The notes beneath the pieces are model-generated. The model searched no databases and had not been told where the DNA came from. It saw only the letters and a program-made list of their open reading frames with translations. The translations under genes and the position numbers were made by a program. Positions 15,575-24,349 of a stretch of DNA of 51,755 nucleotides are shown here, piece after piece (position 1 is the first letter of the stretch; each line of letters begins with the position of its first letter). The stretch comes from CAZCWX01 sp964502465 (lineage in GTDB: Bacteria > Desulfobacterota > Binatia > Bin18), in contig CAZCWX010000438.1 of NCBI GenBank assembly GCA_964502465.1, positions 1-51,755 on the forward strand, in the 5' to 3' direction.

Positions 15575-16738
15575 TTAGGATCTGCGGGCGCTAGAAGCCG
15601 CTTCTTCGTAGACGGCCTTGAGAGGAATATGTTTTTCCCGAGCGAGGCGTCTGCAGTCCTCATACTCCGGGGCTACATGCACACGACCATCTGGGCTATA
15701 TGCGAGCTTCACTCGCACGCGCCCGTAAGGCGTGTCGACCTCTTTATGGACGCGTTGGAGGGCAACACGTGCGACAGGATATGAGCGAATCCCCAGCGTC
15801 GAGGTTTCAGTGAAGATCACGGTCGTAAGCGTCTCACGATCAGCCAGATCGCACAGTACCCAGAGCAAGATCCCTGGCCGATTCTTCTTCATCTGGATGG
15901 GTAACAGAAAAACATCGCGGGCGCCGGCAATAAACAAGCGCTCCATCACATGTTCGTAAAGTTCTGGGTTGCAATCATCAATATTGGTTTCCAGCACAAG
16001 CAGTTCCTCTCCTCGGAGCGTTTCGCTGGTGTTGCCAACGAGGATGCGGAGGAAGTGAGGCTGGTCAGGGGTGTTCCCCTCTCCGGTCCCGTAACCGACC
16101 GACGTCAGGTGCAGGGGTGGGACGAGGCCTTGCTGCGCTAATGCGGCGACCATCGCTACACCTGAAGGTGTCAGGATGCCAGCCTTGCTCTCATCGAGGC
16201 ATATCCGCAGCCCTCTGAGCAGTTCCACTGTCACAGGCTCTAGCCGAGAGAAGGGGTCAGCGCGATGGGCTTCCCTGCCCGTTCCCAATGGGAGTGTTGA
16301 TGCATACACTGTGTCGATCCCTAACTGCTGTAAACTAATCGCAGCACCAACAATCGCCACGACTGCCTGCACTCCACCTATTTGGGCAGACCCCACCTCC
16401 GTTGGAGCGAGGCCGGACACTCGGCCTACCGCCTCAGTCAATACGGTCAGAACGCGCATGATGGTAGCTTTCACCGGGAGGAGGAGATCACTCTCTTGCA
16501 CCATGCGTGCCATCGTACGGATGGTCTGTTCGCTCTGTGCCCCTTCGGTTTCGACTTTGCATCGCATCGCACGGAGCCCATGGAGTTGGTGTTCTGCAAG
16601 ACTCACACGATAATCAGCAAGAGGGAGCTTGGTCAGCTCCCTGTGCAGCGTGTCATAGGAAACCCCAAGATGCAGCAGTGCACCAAGTATCAGCTCACCA
16701 CTCACCCCTGAGGACACATCAAGGTAGGCGATTTTCAT
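15575..16738 (-). CDS. LarC-like protein (nickel-pincer cofactor family), divergent
   Basis: 387 residues from the ATG at 16738, which has GAGGTG 5 bases upstream. Overall architecture is that of the LarC/TIGR00299 family: N-terminal YLDVSSGVSGELILGALLHLG, middle VGSAQIGGVQAVVAIVGAA and STLPLGTG, then ETNIDDCNPELYEHVMERLF and MKKNRPG typical of the C-terminal domain. LarC inserts nickel (CTP-dependent) into the lactate-racemase cofactor. The normally His/Glu/Asp-rich N-terminal signatures (SGDM, H-x-H-F-HEVGA-x-D, the HG-x-x-PVPAPA loop) are eroded here, while the C-terminal ones are kept. It is a single frame, without the programmed frameshift of Lactobacillus larC. It follows a nickel-type permease, supporting a nickel role. 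No larA, larB or larE is in the window. Confidence 0.75.
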   Translation of the reverse strand: MKIAYLDVSSGVSGELILGALLHLGVSYDTLHRELTKLPLADYRVSLAEHQLHGLRAMRCKVETEGAQSEQTIRTMARMVQESDLLLPVKATIMRVLTVLTEAVGRVSGLAPTEVGSAQIGGVQAVVAIVGAAISLQQLGIDTVYASTLPLGTGREAHRADPFSRLEPVTVELLRGLRICLDESKAGILTPSGVAMVAALAQQGLVPPLHLTSVGYGTGEGNTPDQPHFLRILVGNTSETLRGEELLVLETNIDDCNPELYEHVMERLFIAGARDVFLLPIQMKKNRPGILLWVLCDLADRETLTTVIFTETSTLGIRSYPVARVALQRVHKEVDTPYGRVRVKLAYSPDGRVHVAPEYEDCRRLAREKHIPLKAVYEEAASSARRS

Positions 16739-16819
16739 AGCGCACCTCTTATCGAGGGAGAGCCGCAAGAGAAAGCCCTTCCCTCACACCCCCTACATAC
16801 CCAGAAAAATTGAGCGCGG

Positions 16820-17524
16820 CTAACTCAGAAAGAGCCCCTGGATAAAGCCGATCTCTATCACAATCCAGGCACCAAAGGCCGTGCTGATAGCACCGATTGT
16901 GAAACGGAGCCCCTGATTCACGGAGTGCAGACGATCGGCTGCCAGCGAGAAAAACATCCCCACCAACAGGCTGACTACCCCCATACCAATAACTGACCCG
17001 CATCCAAAGATGACGATATAGACGAGACCAAGCCCAGTCGAGGGAATGGCAGCTAGGACCAACAGCATAAGGGCCGCACTGCCGGCTAAACCATGGACCA
17101 TGCCGATAAGCAGAGGCTTCATGCCAAGCCGAAGCGTATGGGGGTGTTGATGCGTAGGCGTGTCAGCGTGGACGTGAAAATGGGTATGGCGAGTTTCAGC
17201 GTGAAGGTGGCTGTGGGCATGGACTTTTTTTCGCCAGCAGTCATAGAGGGTTGTCAATCCTAGCCCTAGAAGGACCACACCAACAAGGCATTCAAGCGAT
17301 AGTTCTACAGGGGTAGGGATCTGGGTCTTGAGCCCCAAGACTACGAGTCCGACCATCAGCAACGTTAATGTGTGTCCCACTCCCCACGAAAGACCGACCC
17401 ATAACGAGCGCCACAGCGATCGTTCACGGGTGACAATGGTGGAAACGGCAATCAGGTGGTCCGAATCGAAGGCGTGCTGGAGCCCCAACACCAGCCCCAA
17501 CGCTAACGTCGCCAGTAGAGTCAT
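16820..17524 (-). CDS. Nickel/cobalt-type permease (UreH/NicO-like) with His-rich loop
   Basis: 234 residues with about six membrane helices. The first helix carries GLQHAFDSDHLIAV, the H-x4-DH type metal signature of nickel/cobalt transporters and of UreH-like proteins. A cytoplasmic/periplasmic loop around residues 100-128 contains about a dozen histidines (HAHSHLHAETRHTHFHVHAD), consistent with metal binding. GAGGGGG stands upstream of the ATG. It lies 81 bp before the larC-like gene on the same strand, so nickel supply for a LarC-dependent cofactor is the simplest reading; cobalt or another metal is possible. Confidence 0.85.
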   Translation of the reverse strand: MTLLATLALGLVLGLQHAFDSDHLIAVSTIVTRERSLWRSLWVGLSWGVGHTLTLLMVGLVVLGLKTQIPTPVELSLECLVGVVLLGLGLTTLYDCWRKKVHAHSHLHAETRHTHFHVHADTPTHQHPHTLRLGMKPLLIGMVHGLAGSAALMLLVLAAIPSTGLGLVYIVIFGCGSVIGMGVVSLLVGMFFSLAADRLHSVNQGLRFTIGAISTAFGAWIVIEIGFIQGLFLS

Positions 17525-17625
17525 GCTTTTCCCCCTCTTGTGGGCCGTGGCATTGGTAGCATGAAACGAATACAGGTGCTACTGTTATCGAATGGGATAC
17601 GGCCCCAAGGAGGCTTATGACCCGG

Positions 17626-18489
17626 TCACTCGCCGTGTGTGCTGCGTTTTCCCCCTCTGACGGTTGCTTTTTCCCACACACTCAGGACCTGGCATACTGT
17701 GCGAGCGAGCGTCGGCACCAGGCGCGGGCGTAAGAGTCGCGCGTCATAGCAACCAAGGCGTTGGGCATTTTCACGCAAGCACAGCCGAAGGAAATCGCGC
17801 GGTGAAATGTCCACATCGATCGCCTCATGTCCCTTCATGGTAAAGTCTCCATCCCCTACGCCTCTAGCGGTTTGTACCCGGCTCCAGGCTTGCACAGCCA
17901 TGCTCAGAAGGCAACGTCCGAAGTGCGCCGGCTGCCGCCACACTGGTAACTGCATCCGGCGATAGGCTACCCAGTTGACAAAGAAGAGAATATGACGTGC
18001 TTCTTCTTGCATGATCGGTTCGAACAAGGTGACTAAAGCAGGAGGAAAAAATCCCGAATCTCGTGCGACGGCAAACAGTCCAAAAGCAAAGAAGGAATCA
18101 AAACATTCGCCATATTCCGTACGGAGGAACCCCCACTCAATATCTGCCGGTAGTGGCTCCTGAGGGCGCAGGGTCGCCCCAAGCTCATACCGCTCGACCA
18201 GAGTTGCTAATAAGGCCGAATGGCGCGCCTCTTCGTATCCTTGTAGGGCAACGGCCTCACGGAGCAGGGGGTCGGTCTCGCACTGCGCCTGAGCTTGCAC
18301 TTTAGCCGCGGTGGCTCGTTCAGTCGATACTGCTTCCTGCCAAAATGGCAGCGCGCGCAGGCGCGCTATACTGTGATCGTCAAGCGCTGGCCACTGGAGC
18401 GTAGCAACCTCATAGGCGATATGAGTCTTGATGAATTCGCGACACAAGAGTTCCTTGTGTACGGCAGAACCGACACGAAATCCTGACAT
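17626..18489 (-). CDS. Ferritin-like di-iron protein
   Basis: 287 residues from the ATG at 18489, chosen because GGGGAGGA lies upstream; a longer in-frame start at 18525 lacks such a site. It contains two E-x-x-H motifs in helices, YEEARHSALL (about 108-117) and MQEEARHILFF (about 183-193). Additional Glu residues in preceding helices (IAYEVATL and YGECFDSFF) complete the pattern of a four-helix carboxylate-bridged di-iron site. Such proteins store or oxidise iron or act as oxygenases; the substrate is unknown. Downstream of the CusF-like lipoprotein on the same strand. Confidence 0.75.
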   Translation of the reverse strand: MSGFRVGSAVHKELLCREFIKTHIAYEVATLQWPALDDHSIARLRALPFWQEAVSTERATAAKVQAQAQCETDPLLREAVALQGYEEARHSALLATLVERYELGATLRPQEPLPADIEWGFLRTEYGECFDSFFAFGLFAVARDSGFFPPALVTLFEPIMQEEARHILFFVNWVAYRRMQLPVWRQPAHFGRCLLSMAVQAWSRVQTARGVGDGDFTMKGHEAIDVDISPRDFLRLCLRENAQRLGCYDARLLRPRLVPTLARTVCQVLSVWEKATVRGGKRSTHGE

Positions 18490-18558
18490 TCCTGCGTTCC
18501 TCCCCAACCAAAGTTTCTGAGTCAATACCAGGAGACTGGCAAGGCAAAGAAATCACCT

Positions 18559-18912
18559 TTATGGGTGCCCCTCTTCCTCCTCCCTCTCTACCGCAACGAG
18601 GTACAGTGTCTGGTGAGTTTTCTCTAAGGTAAAGCGAATGCGTTCACCAGGAGTGACGTGTTCAAGGTGTTCGAGAAGCGCTGGCGTGCGCACCTCGAAG
18701 CTCATGGTCATTGCCCGCATGAAGCCAGGGATGTCGTCATGAGCAATAACCACGCGTCGGTCCGCCGGGACCACCTTTTGCACGACCCCCCGACCAGTGA
18801 TGGTCTCCGGTGGAGCCGGAGGTTGACACGACAGACAGGTCAACGACAGCACAAGTGAAGCCAGGCAACTACGCTGCGCCAAATCGTCGATAAATCCCAT
18901 CCATCGCGACAT
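18559..18912 (-). CDS. CusF-like copper-binding lipoprotein
   Basis: About 117 residues. An N-terminal signal with lipobox LTCLSC is followed by a small beta-barrel domain with the metal-binding face HDDIPGFMRAMTMSFEV, the His plus two or three Met pattern of CusF/YdeI-type periplasmic Cu(I) chaperones. The acidic C-terminus EREEEEGHP ends with another His. The start is uncertain: ATG at 18912 (used), TTG at 18924 or ATG at 18900; all overlap the 3' end of the upstream HDO gene, suggesting translational coupling. No CusCBA efflux genes are seen. Confidence 0.75.
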   Translation of the reverse strand: MSRWMGFIDDLAQRSCLASLVLSLTCLSCQPPAPPETITGRGVVQKVVPADRRVVIAHDDIPGFMRAMTMSFEVRTPALLEHLEHVTPGERIRFTLEKTHQTLYLVAVEREEEEGHP

Positions 18913-19555
18913 AGCGGTGTTCAAGCCCTACCATCGCAGCCCGTCGTGCCTTGGCACGCAACTCGGCAGTGGTAGCGTATGTATCGAGAATCATGGCCCC
19001 GTCGCCACTATGCTCAGCATCGGCTTCGATGTGAATATCCCAGAACCGGAGTCCTTTCGGCCCAAGATGATAGTGCTGCTTGAGCGCATGAGCAATTTGG
19101 GGATACTCCCGAGCAAGCAAGCCCTCAAAGGCGAAATTGAACGCTGCAGCCGCCTCGACAATCGTACCGCCATAAAAGACCCGCGCATAGAAGTTACACA
19201 GGGCATCAACCTCGAGAATCGGCTCGGCAGAGGAAAATTCCTCGGCACGCATACCGATCTCTTCGCCAAATTCGATCAGTAAGCCCAAGTGTGGGGGTTC
19301 ACCTCCTAACCCTTCCTCGCTCATGAGATTCTTAATCAACAGTCGCCGGACATCCTCCGGGGCTTTGGGAATAAGCACTGGCAGCAGATCCTGGGCGTAG
19401 CGTTTCCACAGGTACGCTTGTTTGGCATATTCACGCAACACTGGCACGGGTAAGGTGCCGTTAAAAATCCCCTGGTTGAGTGGATGGTACATCAGCCGTT
19501 GTTGCAGCGGATCGATCTCCTTTTGTAGCTCAGTAGAGAAGCTGTGCGTGGCCAT
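18869..19555 (-). CDS. Heme-oxygenase-like di-iron oxidase (PqqC/CADD-like family)
   Basis: 228 residues, all-helical. The N-terminal YHPLNQGIFNGTLPVPVLREYAKQ resembles TenA/PqqC-fold proteins. Candidate iron ligands follow the HDO pattern: Glu81 and His89 in SEEGLGGEPPH, Glu144 in FAFEGLL, and His175-x3-Asp179-x2-His182 in DIHIEADAEH. Known members oxidise fatty acids, amino acids or cofactor precursors (for example CADD in p-aminobenzoate synthesis), so the substrate cannot be assigned. GAGGAG precedes the ATG. It sits 59 bp after the NIPSNAP gene and overlaps the CusF-like lipoprotein, all on the minus strand. Confidence 0.8.
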   Translation of the reverse strand: MATHSFSTELQKEIDPLQQRLMYHPLNQGIFNGTLPVPVLREYAKQAYLWKRYAQDLLPVLIPKAPEDVRRLLIKNLMSEEGLGGEPPHLGLLIEFGEEIGMRAEEFSSAEPILEVDALCNFYARVFYGGTIVEAAAAFNFAFEGLLAREYPQIAHALKQHYHLGPKGLRFWDIHIEADAEHSGDGAMILDTYATTAELRAKARRAAMVGLEHRYVAMDGIYRRFGAA

Positions 19556-19614
19556 ACAAGACGACTCTCCTCAGCACCGAAAGCTCCCGCGGTCGGCCGG
19601 GTGCTGCTGGGTCA

Positions 19615-19929
19615 CTATTTCATCGGCGAGAAATCTGTCGGTGACAAGATTTTGTTACTTTGACTCACTACCACCCCTTGTAATTTCTTGAGCACTTCAG
19701 CACGTCGCGGATCGCGTGCCCATTTGCCCCACTTGTCCTGCCGCTCGTTCAGATCGGCGTAGGCCCACAGATGCACAACTTCATTGAGCTGGCCCACCTC
19801 GGTGTACCAGAAGCCTAACGGTTTGAGCCCATGATCCGCAACCCCTGGGAGAATCATTGTCCGGGCAACCTCTAAATAATCGGGGAGTCGGCCTACCGCC
19901 AGTTGATAGGTGCGCAACTCGTAAATCAT
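19615..19929 (-). CDS. NIPSNAP-family protein
   Basis: 104 residues, one ferredoxin-like alpha/beta domain. MIYELRTYQLAVGRLPDYL at the N-terminus and VVHLWAYADLNERQDKWGKWARDP in the middle are the classic NIPSNAP signature. AAGGAGGT lies 6 bases before the ATG. The molecular role of bacterial NIPSNAP proteins is not established; they are common near oxygenases and acyl-CoA enzymes. Probably the first gene of the run NIPSNAP, di-iron oxidase, CusF-like, ferritin-like. Confidence 0.88.
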   Translation of the reverse strand: MIYELRTYQLAVGRLPDYLEVARTMILPGVADHGLKPLGFWYTEVGQLNEVVHLWAYADLNERQDKWGKWARDPRRAEVLKKLQGVVVSQSNKILSPTDFSPMK

Positions 19930-20046
19930 ACCGTTTACCTCCTTCCTGATTCATACAGTTCGCTCTAGAAGTTTACGCCAACGCTGTCGCGCGGCTCACT
20001 TATTTTCATCTATCTCACCCTCTTTGGCTGTCAAGAGCGGCGGGGT

Positions 20047-20072
20047 AGCCGTCAGCGATCAGCAGTCAGCTT
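20047..20072. repeat. Short dispersed repeat upstream of the M15 peptidase
   Basis: AGCCGTCAGC (20047-20056) followed by near-copies of the same word (ATCAGCAGTCAGC). An inverted copy GCTGACGGCT occurs at 21288-21297, on the other side of the peptidase gene. I read these as members of a degenerate intergenic repeat, not as transposon ends, because no transposase or target duplication is visible. Confidence 0.4.
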
Positions 20073-20217
20073 TCAGTCGATAGGTTGGGCAAAAATACGA
20101 TGATGAAATCTGCGACGAGCAATAAGGCGGTCTTGCCATAGCCCTCCCCCCTCCTTGCCCTGTGCGAAAAATTTCCGTACTAGGTTCAAGCACCTCCACG
20201 GCAAGGAAGGAGCAGAG

Positions 20218-21210
20218 ATGGCGAGAATCCTTAAGTGGCCGTTCTTCCTCTTGTGTCTGCTTGCTATCCCCGTGATCCAGTTCAGTCCCACCACGCCACA
20301 GGCACTCTCAGCAGGGGACGCGTCCTTTTCTGCGGAACGGGCCAGGTTTGCCGTGAAAGTCAACCATGATGTCATCCCGTACCGCGTCACTGGTGTTTTT
20401 GTGCTTCCCGGAGAGCGTATCACGCTGCAAGCCCTCGTGGCGTCGAAGGGAGCACCCGCCACACTCCGTGCTGCTGGTGGAACCGCGATCAACCTTGCTC
20501 CCAATCTCTGGCAGTGGCGGGCTCCTCAGAAACCAGGGCTTTATCCTGTGCAAGTCTCCCGTCCGTCGTTGAAGGACTCGGTCACATTGAACATTTTTGT
20601 TATGGTCTCTGCTATGCGGTTACAAAGGGGATGGCTGAACGGGTACCGGATTGGCCCCTACCCTCCCCAACCACTGCGACGGGTGTCCGTCTCTGGCCAA
20701 CCTCGCGGATTCATCGAAGTGACCAAAAAAAATGAAGAGACCCTGATCGCGCCGCACTTTACCCTCAAACAGTTTCTCTGTAAACAAACTGCAAGTTATC
20801 CCAAGTATATTGTCCTGAAGGAACACCTGTTATGGAAGTTGGAAGCGATCTTGGAAAAGGCCAATCGACGCGGCCATCGGTGCAATACCCTCCACATTAT
20901 GAGCGGATACCGGACGCCGCATTACAATCGCTCTATCGGCAACGTCAAGCATAGCCGCCACATGTGGGGCGATGCAGCGGATATTTTTATCGATGCGCAT
21001 CCACAAGACGGGAGGATGGATGACCTCAATCGGGACGGGATCGTCGATATTCGCGACGCCGCTGTGCTGTACGAGATCATTGACGACCTGCAGCGATCTT
21101 CTTCTTTCCCAAGCTTGATTGGCGGACTCGCACGCTATCGAGGGACTCCAGCTCATGGTCCATTTGTTCATGTTGATGTCAGGGGGCACCTGGCAAGGTG
21201 GAGCCATTAA
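20218..21210 (+). CDS. Exported M15-family (DUF882-like) D,D-peptidase with EF-hand insertion
   Basis: 330 residues from the ATG at 20218, set by AAGGAAGGAG just upstream. Signal peptide (about 1-31), a beta-rich N-terminal domain (about 40-130) and a C-terminal peptidase M15A domain. Zinc and catalytic motif residues H248, D255 (in SRHMWGDAADI) and H318 (in HVDVRG) are present, as is SGYRTPHYN. The usual role is peptidoglycan stem-peptide or cross-link cleavage. Between the first and last metal ligands lies a perfect 12-residue EF-hand/dockerin-type loop, DLNRDGIVDIRD (269-280), so calcium dependence is possible. Single plus-strand gene between minus-strand neighbours. Confidence 0.85.
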   Translation: MARILKWPFFLLCLLAIPVIQFSPTTPQALSAGDASFSAERARFAVKVNHDVIPYRVTGVFVLPGERITLQALVASKGAPATLRAAGGTAINLAPNLWQWRAPQKPGLYPVQVSRPSLKDSVTLNIFVMVSAMRLQRGWLNGYRIGPYPPQPLRRVSVSGQPRGFIEVTKKNEETLIAPHFTLKQFLCKQTASYPKYIVLKEHLLWKLEAILEKANRRGHRCNTLHIMSGYRTPHYNRSIGNVKHSRHMWGDAADIFIDAHPQDGRMDDLNRDGIVDIRDAAVLYEIIDDLQRSSSFPSLIGGLARYRGTPAHGPFVHVDVRGHLARWSH

Positions 21211-21323
21211 CGGCTGCAGAGCGAACGGCAGCATTCCTCCATCTGCCGAGTGACCCGCGAGTTGAGATCTCAGTGCCTTCTCTTCCCGCTGACGGCTAAT
21301 TACTCGCAGCTGACCGCAGCTTC

Positions 21324-22631
21324 TTAAAACACTAACCGTCCTTCTCGCTCCTGATTCTCGATGCGGATAGTCAGCTCAGGCGCAAGTTCAATCTTTCGTT
21401 CTGAAGGGAATTTGCCCTTTTCCAACGGCGGTCGTAAATGGAATTCGTCGGGTGAATTGAGACTCATGAGACTTTTTGGTGGCTCCAGAAACCACTCGCG
21501 ACGCATGAACCCTGGACTGAAAAAAATCTTCCTGTCTGCCTCTGTCCAGGTGCGTGACAAAATACCATGAATAGAGGTGGAAAGCAGATCAATCGGGATG
21601 TCCCACCAGAGATCGAACAGGACTGCATACCCGTGATCGCCGAGAGCCGGATTTGCCTGGGTACCGACGCGAGCGTTCACAAAAACTAGATTCCCATCCT
21701 TGTCATACTCCTCAATGCGTAAGGGAAAAAACGCTTGTTGATCAAGCCAGTAAATTAACTTGCTGACGTAGTAGTCCTTGAGCCATTCTGGTTTGGGCAC
21801 GGCCTCGACCACAAAACATTTGACCCCACCATCGACAGTATAGAGCGGGTAGTTGTTCCCCATCAACTTGATCTCGTTTGCTGGCACCTCAATATACCCG
21901 CCCTCATCATCAGTCAGCATTGCGGTTTGCTTGGTCACAGGGAAACGAACGGTCTGGTGCAGCACATCGGTGCCGAGAATCCGCCAGGTAAATTCCCACG
22001 CGTCTCGACCGATCAAATCATCAAAAGTCGAAGCACTGTTGGGTAGCCGGTCTTCACGACGTGGTTGCGGTTGTCGGCGAATACGCCGCAAAGCCGGTGA
22101 GTAGGCAAACAAATCAAGTTTGGTCGTAAACGTGTGGTCGTTGCGATAGCCCACATACAAGGTCTGGCTCCCATAGCGCTCGGGCGGCGACACCGACTGT
22201 GAAAGCCACCGGAACACTTCCTGGCCGGGTTTTGTCGCATAGAGATGCTCAGCAAATCCGCCCTCAGGAAGATACAGGACAGGAATAATCGTCACCCGCT
22301 GATCCATATACCCAGTGTTCGTGATCGTTGCGGCAATGTCGATCAGAGTACAGTTCCAAAAAGGCGTGTGAGGGAACTCCATCGAACGAATCCCCATTTC
22401 TTCAGCCGTGTACGGTGGAGTGAAGGGAAAACGTTCAGCCGGGAGATATGGCACCTGCGGGTCCCTGGGGGTCTCTGTCCGAAAGTCCAGAAGAGCTTTT
22501 TCTTCGTCAGACAGTTCACTCACCGTTTTCCACGTCCTCACCTCAACACTATCCTCAGCTGCACGTGCAGGTGTAGGCACCATTAAGAAGAGAAAAAGGC
22601 ACAAAAACAGCAAGCGCGAACGTTGTGTCAT
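21324..22631 (-). CDS. DUF1329 outer-membrane-associated protein
   Basis: 435 residues from the ATG at 22631, opening with a signal peptide (MTQRSRLLFLCLFLFLMVP, cleavage near ARA-AE). The bulk matches DUF1329, a LolA/LolB-like fold: RRQPQPRREDRLPNSASTFDD, GRDAWEFTWRILG, and a mid-section on lipid-like ligand surfaces with VVEAVPK and YWLDQQAFFPLRIEEYDKDG. It is translated from an operon with the DUF1302 gene, 24 bp downstream of it. The pair is known to co-occur and is associated with handling of hydrophobic compounds such as sterols across the outer membrane; the cargo here is unknown. Confidence 0.82.
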   Translation of the reverse strand: MTQRSRLLFLCLFLFLMVPTPARAAEDSVEVRTWKTVSELSDEEKALLDFRTETPRDPQVPYLPAERFPFTPPYTAEEMGIRSMEFPHTPFWNCTLIDIAATITNTGYMDQRVTIIPVLYLPEGGFAEHLYATKPGQEVFRWLSQSVSPPERYGSQTLYVGYRNDHTFTTKLDLFAYSPALRRIRRQPQPRREDRLPNSASTFDDLIGRDAWEFTWRILGTDVLHQTVRFPVTKQTAMLTDDEGGYIEVPANEIKLMGNNYPLYTVDGGVKCFVVEAVPKPEWLKDYYVSKLIYWLDQQAFFPLRIEEYDKDGNLVFVNARVGTQANPALGDHGYAVLFDLWWDIPIDLLSTSIHGILSRTWTEADRKIFFSPGFMRREWFLEPPKSLMSLNSPDEFHLRPPLEKGKFPSERKIELAPELTIRIENQEREGRLVF

Positions 22632-22655
22632 GACTAAAGGCTCCGCATTGCACAA

Positions 22656-24278
22656 TCAAAATTCATAGCTCACCTCCCAGCCGATATTATCCCATTTATT
22701 ATATTGTCCGTAGATATCGGTGCGATCGCCACTACTGTAGGCGGTATAAATGAGCCGTCCGGTAATGAACTGAGAGAAATTGTAACTGGCGACGACCTTT
22801 GTCTTGACTCCCTGCCAGTCCCGTGTGGGGCCACTCAGAAAGGGGCTGACAGTCAAGCTCAAGCGGAGACGATCTCGAGTGAAGCGGAAAGGACGCTCGA
22901 TGAAGAAGACAGGGATCAAATTCCATTCGTCCCCAAACGCCCCACCGAATCCAGGTCCTAACGTTTCGCGCCAGTTGAACGTATAAAACAACGACGGTTG
23001 AAGAATCACCGAGGTATTGCCAGGAAAGGCGAACTCCAAGGCGATCGCGGCCCGGAGCGTATCACGAGTAATATGACCAGAGTTGACGTTCCCGGCTCGG
23101 GCAGCAGCAATGCGTGTAGCATCGGCGAAACGGACGTTTTTGGTCCATAACCCTTCTACACGCAGCACCATCGGTAGTTCCCCAACCATCGGTACCCCAG
23201 CCAGAGACGAAGCATAATCGGCAGTGATGCCAAAATGGTGTAACCGGGTGTTACGTGGCCGGAAAATCAGCTGAGCGACGTCGTCGTCTACCTCACGACC
23301 AACGATGAAATTATTGGCGTTCTTGTTCCACGCATAATAATAAATCAGCCCCCAGGTGAGGGGTTCCATCGAGACATCCAGTCGTGCACCATATTCATGA
23401 TCCGCCCAGTCACCAGCGCTCGGGCGTTGCCGTTTGAGAATAGTATCTCCCGCAGCGTTTTCCCGTCCGCGCAAAATATCCTCATTCGCCTTGACAATCG
23501 TATCCTGCGGCGGCACGCGAGGAGAAAACCACGGGGAACCAAAGACCGCGTTCCGATCTTGTTCAAAATTCGGGATCCACAAAAGGTTGAGCGAGTTCGC
23601 CCCAAAAAAGTAGGTCACATTCGCCATCCAGGCTGGCAGGCGACGATACTCGAAGTCACTCGCCTCAAGTTGCACCGACTCTCGCCGGTCCATAGCATTG
23701 ATGACATCAATGAACTGTCCGTCCATTTTTCCCCAGGCAATTTGTTGTTTGCCAACGACGACATCAAGGCTGTGGGTACGGTAACTCAGGTACAGTTCGC
23801 GCACGATGCGATCAAAGTTGTGGTAGACTCGTATCGTCTCGGTTCGACGGGGCGCAAACAACCCGGCTGAGTCCTGCCAATTGTACACCCCATCATAGAG
23901 AAAATGATTGACATTCGTGATCTCGATATTGGGTGAGACCTGATAATGCATCTCGATTTCCAACAGATTCTGCAATTGCAGAAAGCGGAAATCCTTGTTG
24001 CGAAAGCCCACCTGCTGGTTGTTGGTCAGGAGAAAGTCCGACCACTGTCGGTAAAACCCTTTGAACGTGAGCGCAGGAATTTGCTTCTCGATCGGTTGAC
24101 GTACATAGCGCCCTGCAGGGTCGAACGTCGCTAAAAAACGGTCAAAGCGAGACCAGTAGTCCCCAAACATACTAGCGGCACACGGTTGCCCCCAGGTGCT
24201 CACTCCCAAGATTACCAAGAGGCAGATCTGCTTCGTCAGGTGGCACTTGCTCGTCTCCGAGCATCTTCGTTGCCCCAT
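22656..24278 (-). CDS. DUF1302 outer-membrane beta-barrel protein
   Basis: 540 residues from the ATG at 24278, preceded by AAGGAGGG. N-terminal signal (CHLTKQICLLVILGVSTWG), then ALTFKGFYRQWSD, VVVGKQQIAWGKMDG (the conserved DUF1302 segment), many alternating beta strands rich in Trp/Tyr/Phe, and a C-terminal strand ending in Phe (WEVSYEF), the outer-membrane insertion signal. Probably a porin-like channel for hydrophobic substrates working with the following DUF1329 protein. The two genes stand next to a CoA-transferase, consistent with uptake feeding CoA-linked degradation; that link is inference. Confidence 0.85.
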   Translation of the reverse strand: MGQRRCSETSKCHLTKQICLLVILGVSTWGQPCAASMFGDYWSRFDRFLATFDPAGRYVRQPIEKQIPALTFKGFYRQWSDFLLTNNQQVGFRNKDFRFLQLQNLLEIEMHYQVSPNIEITNVNHFLYDGVYNWQDSAGLFAPRRTETIRVYHNFDRIVRELYLSYRTHSLDVVVGKQQIAWGKMDGQFIDVINAMDRRESVQLEASDFEYRRLPAWMANVTYFFGANSLNLLWIPNFEQDRNAVFGSPWFSPRVPPQDTIVKANEDILRGRENAAGDTILKRQRPSAGDWADHEYGARLDVSMEPLTWGLIYYYAWNKNANNFIVGREVDDDVAQLIFRPRNTRLHHFGITADYASSLAGVPMVGELPMVLRVEGLWTKNVRFADATRIAAARAGNVNSGHITRDTLRAAIALEFAFPGNTSVILQPSLFYTFNWRETLGPGFGGAFGDEWNLIPVFFIERPFRFTRDRLRLSLTVSPFLSGPTRDWQGVKTKVVASYNFSQFITGRLIYTAYSSGDRTDIYGQYNKWDNIGWEVSYEF

Positions 24279-24349
24279 CCCTTCCCTCCTTTTCTCCAAA
24301 AAACGGCGAATGAAAGCGCGATTTTTGTGTACCCCTCCGTCTTCATGAC

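Noticed and set aside
20047..21297. Inverted AGCCGTCAGC words flanking the M15 peptidase as transposon ends
   Set aside because: There is no transposase, no target duplication, and the words are part of a degenerate intergenic repeat.
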